Shown piece by piece: positions 8,478 through 15,489 of a stretch of DNA of 64,000 nt. Positions within the stretch are counted from its first letter, which is position 1. Every line of letters starts with the position of its first letter. Both the position numbers and the translations under genes were made by a program. Under the pieces are notes generated by a model. It did not search any database and was not told where the DNA came from. It saw only the letters and a program-made list of their open reading frames with translations. The stretch spans positions 124,001-188,000 of the forward strand of contig JBCBUL010000003.1 in NCBI GenBank assembly GCA_039818165.1, written 5' to 3'. This stretch comes from UBA5336 sp039818165. GTDB taxonomy: Bacteria; Pseudomonadota; Alphaproteobacteria; Caulobacterales; Hyphomonadaceae.

Positions 8478-8674
8478 CCCGCTGTCTTGGTGCCTGAGAG
8501 ATTCCGTCGGCCCGCCCTCTCGCGGTGATTGCCAACTTGCTCCTTCGGCGCGGCCCGCTGGTCTTCTAGCCAGCCCGCCGCTTTCCAGCGTTTACCTGCA
8601 AGACGGTCCATTTGCCTGAGCGTTTCCGGGGCGGTTGCGCCTTCGGCGGTGGTGGAGACCACACTCTCCCGACT
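8478..8674 (-). ncRNA. tandem glycine riboswitch
   Basis: On the minus strand two glycine aptamers follow one another. Aptamer 1 runs from GGGAGAG (near 8670) through GCCGAAGGCGCAA to GGAAACGCTCAGGCAAA. Aptamer 2 contains GCCGAAGGAGCAAG and ends with GAATCTCTCAGGCACCAAG near 8482. Both keep the conserved GCCGAAGG and CTCAGGCA blocks, and the linker between them is short, as in the cooperative tandem class. It lies about 54 nt upstream of gcvT, so it would turn on glycine degradation when glycine is high. The expression platform is not obvious; the GC-rich segment at 8440-8470 could sequester the start. Confidence 0.93.
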
Positions 8675-8684
8675 AGCAATCGCG

Positions 8685-8713
8685 AAACTAGGTCCGATTC
8701 CCATCGGCGGCAA
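8685..8713 (-). promoter_or_regulatory. candidate promoter of the gcv operon
   Basis: Minus strand: TTGCCG (8713-8708), 17-bp spacer, TAGTTT (8690-8685). The predicted start falls near 8678, a few bases before aptamer 1. The spacer holds a short inverted repeat CCGAT-GGGA-ATCGG. The -10 match is only moderate. Confidence 0.4.
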
Positions 8714-8736
8714 GCGCTTCGCGATAGAAAGCTAGC

Positions 8737-9501
8737 TTATGTTCCGTAGATATCCCGGGCGAGGTGTCCAAGCGCCTCCATAACGGCATTCCGCGGTGTC
8801 GGCCCATGGCTGATCCGCGCAACGCCGGTGGCCGCATACTCCGCGATGGTCGCACCGCCTACGATTCTCATCACATTCACCGGCAAGACACTGGCCGCAC
8901 ACACTTTTTCGATCACGGCGAGATCGCGCAGGAACGGCACGAACAAGCTGTCAGCGCCAGCCGCGGCGTAGGCTTCGCTGCGTTCAGCCACCGCATCGAG
9001 CTTGGCGGCCGGGTCTGGGTCGGCCATGGCGGCGAACACATCCGTGCGCGCGTTCAGCCATGTTCCAGGGCAAGCTCCATCCATGCCCGAGCGCGCTGCA
9101 CCGTACCGGTCTGCTTGTTCGGAGATGTCCCGCAAGCTGCCTTCGGGCAGGCTGTCTTCCATGTTCACGCCAATCGCGCCGGCGCTGACGACCGCCTGGC
9201 ACGTGCGCTCAACATCGGCGGGCGCGGCGCCATATCCCCTTTCAATGTCATGGCTGACGGGCAACTCGGTCGCGCCGACGATCTGTTTCACCATGAAGAG
9301 AAGCTCGGGCATCGGCATGTGCTCGCCATCCTCGACGCCAAACATGTCCGCCATCGGGTGGCTGCCCGTGGCAAGGGCTTTCGCGCCCGCCTCCGCAACG
9401 GTCTTCGCGGATCCGGCATCCCAGATATTGACCAGGACGATGGGATCCCCGGGCACATGCAGGCTTGCAAACAGGGCGGCTTTTTCAGCTTGGGTCGGCA
9501 T
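8737..9501 (-). CDS. isocitrate lyase / PEP mutase family protein
   Basis: 254 aa from the ATG at 9501, preceded by GAGAAGGAG. Family features seen: LVNIWDAGSAKTVAEAGA at about residues 22-40, the active-site loop SHDIERGYG (DxExGYG type) near residue 84, and GVNMEDS near residue 115, whose acidic residues bind Mg2+ in this TIM-barrel superfamily. Members include phosphonomutase, oxaloacetate hydrolase and carboxyphosphoenolpyruvate mutase; the KKCGH-type isocitrate-lyase cysteine loop is not present. The exact reaction cannot be assigned. It lies 235 bp downstream of the gcv promoter region, on the same strand, and is probably transcribed separately. Confidence 0.85.
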   Translation of the reverse strand: MPTQAEKAALFASLHVPGDPIVLVNIWDAGSAKTVAEAGAKALATGSHPMADMFGVEDGEHMPMPELLFMVKQIVGATELPVSHDIERGYGAAPADVERTCQAVVSAGAIGVNMEDSLPEGSLRDISEQADRYGAARSGMDGACPGTWLNARTDVFAAMADPDPAAKLDAVAERSEAYAAAGADSLFVPFLRDLAVIEKVCAASVLPVNVMRIVGGATIAEYAATGVARISHGPTPRNAVMEALGHLARDIYGT

Positions 9502-9585
9502 GGGTGAGCTCCTTCTCTCACGGCCCACTCTGCCAAAGCGAGGCGGGCGCGCCACCCGATTCTTGAGCAACAAGGTGACCGGATG

Positions 9586-10359
9586 TCAGCCTCCTTCTCT
9601 GTGTTGCCCAAACCCTAAGACATTCACCTTCAGAACGAACTGCAGAAACACACCGATACCCATAATCAGAGGCATGCCGATAAAAAATACGGCTGAGAGT
9701 TGATCGTGAAGAGCTTTGGCCGAGACGGTGACCAATATGGCTTCACCGTTATCAACATACTCAGTCATGGGAGTACCAGGAGGGGCATCTTCTGCACTGC
9801 TCAACATCTGCGATTGATTGTAAAAGAAATACATTCCAACGAGCCAAATGCTTAGGAATAGAAAGCTGTAGACTGCGTGCAGGACCCGTTTCCAGAATGG
9901 ACCTTTTCGCTCATTTGGATCTGGAACTTGCGATTCATTATCGGCGCAATCCTTCGCAAATTGTGCTGCCGAAACTCTGACAGTGTTCAAATTCTGCAGT
10001 GAGAACACGACTGTGAAATTTAGGATTCCAAAGATCCAAACGATTTTCAGGTTTTGGTTATCACCCACCAATTGAATCGAAACGAAAAGGAAGATCGCCA
10101 TCAGCGCCCAAGTGCCGACGAAACCAATGACGCCGCGCAGGTTCGGTCGCCGCCATTTCCAACCTGCTCTTCGTCTATTCCAGATCGATGCCGATATGGC
10201 GCCAATCGCCAAGACACTTAGAATCGAGACTAAAGCCGTCAGCGGCAAAAAACCGTGCGCCATTAAGAGGACCATAAAGCTGCAGTGCAGCAGCAACATG
10301 GCTTTGTAGTCGAACGACATGTCCGACCAACTCTGCGGCATAGGATTATCCCCCATCAA
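9586..10359 (-). CDS. AT-rich multi-pass membrane protein of unknown function
   Basis: 257 aa with about five hydrophobic segments: LLLHCSFMVLLMAHGFL, ALVSILSVLAIGAISAS, VIGFVGTWALMAIFLFVSI, FLFLSIWLVGMYFFY and AVFFIGMPLIMGIGVFLQFV. A loop at about residues 180-200 faces the periplasm or cytoplasm and is Pro/Gly rich. I do not recognise the family. It starts 6 nt after the argS stop, so it is likely co-transcribed with argS. GC content is about 46-47 %, clearly below the 60-66 % of its neighbours, which suggests recent acquisition into the end of the argS transcript. Confidence 0.75.
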   Translation of the reverse strand: MMGDNPMPQSWSDMSFDYKAMLLLHCSFMVLLMAHGFLPLTALVSILSVLAIGAISASIWNRRRAGWKWRRPNLRGVIGFVGTWALMAIFLFVSIQLVGDNQNLKIVWIFGILNFTVVFSLQNLNTVRVSAAQFAKDCADNESQVPDPNERKGPFWKRVLHAVYSFLFLSIWLVGMYFFYNQSQMLSSAEDAPPGTPMTEYVDNGEAILVTVSAKALHDQLSAVFFIGMPLIMGIGVFLQFVLKVNVLGFGQHREGG

Positions 10360-10365
10360 CGCCGC

Positions 10366-12174
10366 CTACATCCGCTCCGGGACCCTGATGCCGAGCAGAT
10401 CGAGGCCCGTTTCGAGCTGTTTCAGCACGGCTTCGCAAAGTCCGAGGCGCGAGGCGCGGACCGCGTCGTCTTTTTCAGCTGCGATCGGGTGGGCGCCATA
10501 GAAGGTGCTGAAGGCCTGGGCGAGACCGTAAATATTTTCGCACAGGATATGCGGCATACGTTTCTCGCGGGTTGCGAGCAGCGCCTGACCGAAACCGTCC
10601 AGCGCCAGCACAAGGCCGCGCTCGGCATCGCTCTCGACACGGATGGCGCCGGCCGCGTGGCCATCTTCTTCGGCGCGCCGCAGAAGCGATTTGATCCGCA
10701 CAGCCGCATATAGCAGATACGGACCCGTCTTCCCTTCGAAACTGGTGAAGCGATCCAGGTCGAAGACATAGTTCGTGGTCCGCGTACTTTGCAAATCCGC
10801 AAAGCGCAGGGCCGCGAGCGCGACCGCTTTCGCGACAGACTGGCGCTCATCGGCATCCATATCCTCGGGCAGTTTGTCTGCAGCCTTGATCTTCCGCTCT
10901 GCCTCTTCCAATGCCATGGCATTGAGGTCTGCAAGCCGGAGCACGCCGCCTTCGCGGGTCTTGAAGGGTTTGCCGTCTGGCCCGTTCACGGTGCCAAAGC
11001 CGATATGTTCGAGACGGTCCTGCGCGAACAATCCCGCTTTGTCGGCCGCGCGATAGACCTGCACGAAATGCAGCGCCTGGCGTTGGTCGACCACGTAAAG
11101 CATACGCTCCGGCGGGGTTTCCATGCGCGTGCGGTCCAGGATCGTGGCGAGGTCCGTGGTGTGATAGCCGGTGCCGCCACGGGAATTGACCAGCATGATC
11201 GGCGGCATGGCATTTTTCAGCTTCGTGGTGCCGTCCTTGGCCTCAACGGGAACGTTTTCGCCTTCCAGGGCCACATCAATAATCCAGGCGCCATCATCTT
11301 CCTTGGCGAGGCCCTTGGCTTTGAACTCCTCGACAAGGTCCGGGATCAGATGATCCACGTCGCTCTCGCCCTTCCAGAGATCGAAAGAGACGTTGAGAAA
11401 GGCGTAGTCCTTTTTGAGGGCGGCAACTGATACATCAATGAAATGCTTCAACAGCGCGCGGTAGCCCGGCCGACCGGCCTGAAGCTCCGCGACGGCTTCC
11501 TGGCTCAATTGGTTGCGAGCCGTATCGGCCTTGGCCTTGGCACTGGCCTGGGGATAGAGGCGCCCAAGATCGTCAATCGTGACAGGCGGGTCCTCCGGGT
11601 ACGGACCTGTGAACTCTGCATCAAAGTAGACGAGATCCGGCTGCTCAGCCTCTAGCTCGGTGACGAGGTGACCCATCTGCAGGCCCCAATCACCGAGATG
11701 GGTATCGGACACAGTATCATCGCCGAGAAATCTCAGGACACGCTGCAACGTGTCGCCAATCAATGCTGACCGAAGGTGGCCCACATGCATCGGCTTGGCC
11801 ACATTGGGCCCACCAAAATCAAGCAGTACCCGTTCGGGGTCGCCTGCTTTCTCAGCGCCCGCCATGGCGTTGGCGCGCACGTCCTCTGCGCGTTCGGCCA
11901 GAATGCCCGCCGTTACACGGATGTTGAGAAATCCTGGTCCAGCCACCTCGCAGCTTTCAACAGCCGGATGATCGACAACCTTCGCGGCAACGTCCTCTGC
12001 GATATCGCGCGGCTTACGATCCGCGGCCTTCGCCGCCCCCATGGCGCCATTACACTGGAAATCGGCCAGCTCCGGGCGGTCGGACCGGCGCACTGCCCCC
12101 CATTTGCGTTCCAGGCCAAGGCCTTCAAATGCAACCGCGCACGCATCTGTCAGGATGCGGATCAAATCTGCCAT
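10366..12174 (-). CDS. argS: arginyl-tRNA synthetase
   Basis: 602 aa class I synthetase charging tRNA-Arg. The HIGH-type signature is HVGH at residues 130-133 within NVAKPMHVGHLRSALIGD. The second signature is of the degenerate ArgRS type (GKPFKTREGG) rather than KMSKS. The C terminus with the DALR anticodon-binding domain is complete, ending LLGIRVPERM. A lipoprotein gene lies 17 nt upstream on the same strand and an AT-rich membrane gene follows 6 nt after the stop, so the three probably form one transcript. Confidence 0.97.
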   Translation of the reverse strand: MADLIRILTDACAVAFEGLGLERKWGAVRRSDRPELADFQCNGAMGAAKAADRKPRDIAEDVAAKVVDHPAVESCEVAGPGFLNIRVTAGILAERAEDVRANAMAGAEKAGDPERVLLDFGGPNVAKPMHVGHLRSALIGDTLQRVLRFLGDDTVSDTHLGDWGLQMGHLVTELEAEQPDLVYFDAEFTGPYPEDPPVTIDDLGRLYPQASAKAKADTARNQLSQEAVAELQAGRPGYRALLKHFIDVSVAALKKDYAFLNVSFDLWKGESDVDHLIPDLVEEFKAKGLAKEDDGAWIIDVALEGENVPVEAKDGTTKLKNAMPPIMLVNSRGGTGYHTTDLATILDRTRMETPPERMLYVVDQRQALHFVQVYRAADKAGLFAQDRLEHIGFGTVNGPDGKPFKTREGGVLRLADLNAMALEEAERKIKAADKLPEDMDADERQSVAKAVALAALRFADLQSTRTTNYVFDLDRFTSFEGKTGPYLLYAAVRIKSLLRRAEEDGHAAGAIRVESDAERGLVLALDGFGQALLATREKRMPHILCENIYGLAQAFSTFYGAHPIAAEKDDAVRASRLGLCEAVLKQLETGLDLLGIRVPERM

Positions 12175-12191
12175 GGCTTCGCTCCCGCGCC

Positions 12192-12758
12192 TCAGCCGCC
12201 CTGGGCATCAAGACGGAAGCGTTTGCCATCCCGATTAAACTGGAGCTGCTCTTCCGTCAGTTCAAAACCGACGAGAATTTCAAAGTTGGCGCCTGAGATG
12301 GATTCGTCCGCGCGCGGAATCGTGATGCGAGACACCGTCTCGGTGACCGCATCGACCTTGCCATCGGAAAAGTCGGCCTGGGTGGCAAAGCGTTCCTTGG
12401 CAAGCACGTTTCCATTCCGACGTGTGACGGCAACCCAATAAGTGTAGACGTGCTGGTTATCGCTGGCATTCGGCCCCTTGCCAAAGGCAAAGTCCAGTTC
12501 CAGCTGGGCTTCGAGCGGGGCGTCGCTGACATACCGGCAGAACAGGCGAACATCGGTAATCTCGCCGGTATAGGTGATGTTTCCGAAGTTCTCGCCATCT
12601 TCGAGTTTCACAACCCGCGCGCTTTCATAAAGCGAGGCCGCCGATGGGCATGGCCCTGCATTCTGGCGGGTATCAAGCGCATCTCTTAAGATGGTGTCGC
12701 AACCGGCGAGCATTGCTACGCCTGCAAGGGCCATCAAGCCGGTGAAAACTCTGGACAT
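12192..12758 (-). CDS. hypothetical lipoprotein
   Basis: About 188 aa from the ATG at 12758. The N terminus MSRVFTGLMALAGVAMLAGC is a textbook lipoprotein signal peptide with lipobox LAGC, so the mature protein begins at the cysteine and is tethered to a membrane. The body has alternating hydrophobic and polar residues suggesting a beta-sandwich (LEAQLELDFAFGKG, VYTYWVAVTRRNG). I do not recognise a named family. Other in-frame starts at 12770 and 12788 are possible; the AAGAGG sequence abuts 12770 and sits about 12 bases from 12758. Same strand as argS, 17 nt upstream of it. Confidence 0.75.
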   Translation of the reverse strand: MSRVFTGLMALAGVAMLAGCDTILRDALDTRQNAGPCPSAASLYESARVVKLEDGENFGNITYTGEITDVRLFCRYVSDAPLEAQLELDFAFGKGPNASDNQHVYTYWVAVTRRNGNVLAKERFATQADFSDGKVDAVTETVSRITIPRADESISGANFEILVGFELTEEQLQFNRDGKRFRLDAQGG

Positions 12759-12896
12759 AAAGCTACGCATCCTCTTGCGGCGCCGCATGGGTGAGCGGTC
12801 TGCGGGGTGTCATCTGGGCGCCTATCCATGGCCCTCCCCGCCTCTTATATGCCATAGGGTGAGTCTGCAAAGTCACCCGGTGCAGGAGAGCCCCGA

Positions 12897-13844
12897 ATGC
12901 AAGCTGCAAAGCGTCCTCTGAAGCTGTTGCTCGCCGCTCCGCGCGGGTTCTGCGCAGGCGTGGACCGCGCCATCCAGATCGTAGAGGAAGCCCTCGGCAA
13001 ATGGGGCGCGCCGGTCTATGTGCGCCACGAAATCGTACACAATGCCCATGTGGTCTCGCGGCTGGAAGCGCTCGGCGCTGTCTTTGTCGATGAACTCGAC
13101 GAATGCCCAAACGACCGGCCGGTGATCTTCTCCGCCCATGGCGTGCCGAAATCGGTACCGGCCGAGGCCGCCGCGCGCGAGATGATCTATGTCGACGCCA
13201 CCTGCCCGCTCGTTTCCAAAGTCCACGTGGAAGCCGAGCGCCACCACCGCGCAGGCAAGGAAATTGTGCTTATCGGCCATGCGGGTCACCCGGAAGTCGT
13301 CGGCACGATGGGCCAGTTGCCCGACGGCGCAATGACACTGGTTGAAACGGTGGAGGACGCCGAAGCGTTCGCGCCGCGCGACGCAGCCAATATCGCCTTC
13401 TGCACCCAGACGACCCTGTCCGTGGACGACACCGCTGAAATCGTTGCCACGCTGCAGAAGCGCTTCCCTGAAATCGCCGCGCCCCACAAGGAAGACATTT
13501 GCTACGCGACCACCAACCGCCAGGAAGCGGTTAAGGCCATGGCGGGCGAGGCCGACCTTGTGCTCGTGATCGGCGCGGAAACCTCATCCAACTCCAAACG
13601 GCTGGTCGACGTCGCCCTGCGCGCCGGGGCGCGGGCGGCCCACCTGATCGCGAATGCGGAAAACATTCACTGGACATGGTTTGATGGGGTTGAAACCCTC
13701 GGCCTCACCGCCGGCGCCAGCGCCCCGGAAGACCTTGTGCAAGGGGTGATCATGGCCTGCGAGGCACGCTTCAACGCGACGGTCGAGGAAGTGACGGTGA
13801 CCCGCGAAGACGTCGTCTTCAAGCTGCCGCGCGTATTGGCTTGA
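12897..13844 (+). CDS. ispH: 4-hydroxy-3-methylbut-2-enyl diphosphate reductase
   Basis: 315 aa. Last step of the MEP isoprenoid pathway: reduction of HMBPP to IPP and DMAPP with an iron-sulfur cluster. The three cluster cysteines are C19 (PRGFCAGVDRAI), C103 (DATCPLVSKVH) and C202 (CYATTNRQEAV); HEIVHN and EETSSNSK-like SSNSKRL motifs are also present. The ATG has GGAGAG (in GCAGGAGAGCC) nine bases upstream. It is divergent from the lipoprotein-argS unit across a 138-bp gap that must hold both promoters. Nothing follows it on the same strand for 4 kb. Confidence 0.97.
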   Translation: MQAAKRPLKLLLAAPRGFCAGVDRAIQIVEEALGKWGAPVYVRHEIVHNAHVVSRLEALGAVFVDELDECPNDRPVIFSAHGVPKSVPAEAAAREMIYVDATCPLVSKVHVEAERHHRAGKEIVLIGHAGHPEVVGTMGQLPDGAMTLVETVEDAEAFAPRDAANIAFCTQTTLSVDDTAEIVATLQKRFPEIAAPHKEDICYATTNRQEAVKAMAGEADLVLVIGAETSSNSKRLVDVALRAGARAAHLIANAENIHWTWFDGVETLGLTAGASAPEDLVQGVIMACEARFNATVEEVTVTREDVVFKLPRVLA

Positions 13845-14086
13845 CGTGCGCTCTAGTTGATACAGCCGCTTTTGGCCCATCTCAGACTGTCACCATCGGA
13901 GTAACGATTGGCTTAAGACGCCCTAAGTCGGTCACTCACCAATCTTGCTTGAGCATAGAAGCGGGCACGTTTTGTGCTCCGGAGATGCCTACAGCTATGG
14001 GGCGAAGCTCATCTCGGGACTGGCCGGACGAAACACGTTCGCTGGCGCCAGCTTTCCGTTCATTCGAAACAAATGTGCGATGACGC
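13845..14086. other. non-coding remnant region between ispH and serine hydrolase
   Basis: About 240 bp with no credible gene. An open frame on the minus strand reads through most of it in an Arg/Ser-rich, non-globular sequence (for example SNERKAGASERV), of the kind I associate with dispersed intergenic repeat debris in this group of bacteria. The GC content is lower than in the flanking housekeeping genes. A short plus-strand frame starting with TTG inside the ispH stop looks fortuitous. Confidence 0.4.
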
Positions 14087-15232
14087 TTAGGCAGCGATGA
14101 GGAGATCACGGATTGCCTGTCCAAACCCCGCGGTTCCATTCTGAGAGTTCGACAAAACGGCAACGGTTGTCTGTGTTCGCGGTGCGTGGATCAGATATGC
14201 GCTGAATCCGTCGATCAACCCGGAATGCGAATAGAACCGTTCGCCCGACTGAACCCAAGTGTTGATCCCCAGACCGTAACCAAACTCGGTCGTATTCTGC
14301 GGCCAAGCCTCAGCTGGCGCGTCTGACGCATCATACATTGCGTCTTGCACAAGCCGCCCGTCATTAACTCGAGCTTGAGTGACCATGTCCGACAGAGAGC
14401 TTGAGCTGAGGAGTTGGCCATGGAACAGCGCATCAGAGAAGGCGAGGATATCGTGGAGGTTGGACCTGTACCCTCCTGCAGCGAACGGCATGGGTGTTTC
14501 CGTCACAGGCTCACCACTGGGATAGTAACCTGTTGCCCAGTTCGACCCCATGTCGCCCGTCCGCTCAAGGATCATTCCAGATGCACCGCAACGGCTTAGC
14601 AATGCTCCATTGACCCAGTCTTCGTACTTTGTACCTGCCACTTTCTCGATGATTTCGCCGAGAAGCACATATCCACTATTCGAATAGCTACGCATGGTAC
14701 CCGGTTCAAAGAGAAAGGCATCGCGCATGCTTGCAAGAGCGCGGTGCGGTTCGGAACGGTCCATGAAATCCGCTGGAACGTCCGCGGGCAACCTGCCCCA
14801 CCAGTTGGCCAGCCCCGATGTGTGGGCGAGAAGCTGCCGCACAGAAATTTCTTCAGCCCTTGGAAACTCCGGAAAAAATTGGTCGATGCTTCCATCCAAT
14901 GACAGCTCCTCGCGTTCGGCGAGGTCAAGCACGGCTGCCGCGGTGATGGGTTTGGTGACCGAGGCTATTCGAAACTGAGTGGAGGTCGAGATGAGAGCTT
15001 CGCTGCCGACGCGTTCATGACCGTAATAGGCGCTCTTGCGAAAACCGGGAGCGCTCATGCCGACCGCTAGCCCGACGGCATCACCCTCATCAACGCGGGT
15101 CCTCGCAATCTCTGCCAGCGCAGAAAACCCAGTTTTTCGCCAAGTCGCGTCAGCATGACTGCGGGAGGCAATGCCCACCCCGAACACCCCAACAAGGCCT
15201 CCGAGTGTCATTCGCCGCGTTATCGACCTCAT
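14087..15232 (-). CDS. serine hydrolase, beta-lactamase (class C) family
   Basis: 381 aa from the ATG at 15232, which has GGAGG five bases upstream. The N terminus MRSITRRMTLGGLVGV looks like a twin-arginine export signal (RRMTLGG). All three beta-lactamase-fold motifs are present: SVTK with S91 and K94, YSN at 183-185 (RSYSNSGYVL), and HSG near the C terminus (SHSGLIDGF). Such proteins are esterases, D-aminopeptidases or penicillin-interacting enzymes more often than true lactamases. GC is about 54 %, below the neighbours, and the gene is bracketed by two non-coding remnant stretches, which suggests it arrived as an insert between ispH and divL. Confidence 0.88.
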   Translation of the reverse strand: MRSITRRMTLGGLVGVFGVGIASRSHADATWRKTGFSALAEIARTRVDEGDAVGLAVGMSAPGFRKSAYYGHERVGSEALISTSTQFRIASVTKPITAAAVLDLAEREELSLDGSIDQFFPEFPRAEEISVRQLLAHTSGLANWWGRLPADVPADFMDRSEPHRALASMRDAFLFEPGTMRSYSNSGYVLLGEIIEKVAGTKYEDWVNGALLSRCGASGMILERTGDMGSNWATGYYPSGEPVTETPMPFAAGGYRSNLHDILAFSDALFHGQLLSSSSLSDMVTQARVNDGRLVQDAMYDASDAPAEAWPQNTTEFGYGLGINTWVQSGERFYSHSGLIDGFSAYLIHAPRTQTTVAVLSNSQNGTAGFGQAIRDLLIAA

Positions 15233-15489
15233 ATGAACCTCCGGCATCTTTCGGCTGATTAAGGTCGTCTACCATATCGATGACTTTCCGGCCAAAATGA
15301 AGCGTCAGCCCTGTTGGGGCGCCGCTTCCACTATCCTAAATCATTCTTCAGTGATCCGCCTCTGCCGAAAAGCATGAGCGGTGGGCACTTTATGCAAGCG
15401 TCCTTTTTTCGCCCCATCTACGTCACTCAAGCTTAGTGCGGGCCTGTCCACTACCGGCGATTTTCTGCCAGCCTTAGCAAACTTGGGCG
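15233..15489. other. non-coding region downstream of divL
   Basis: About 257 bp. No gene is supported. A minus-strand open frame that overlaps the divL 3' end reads as low-complexity Arg/Lys/Pro sequence (FAKAGRKSPVVDRPALS), similar in flavour to the remnant at 13845-14086. No convincing terminator hairpin for divL was found, although a T-run (CCTTTTTTCG) lies near 15395 on the plus strand. Confidence 0.35.

Noticed and set aside
13841..14083. 80-codon frame overlapping the ispH stop
   Set aside because: TTG start without ribosome binding site, no domain, and sits in a remnant region.
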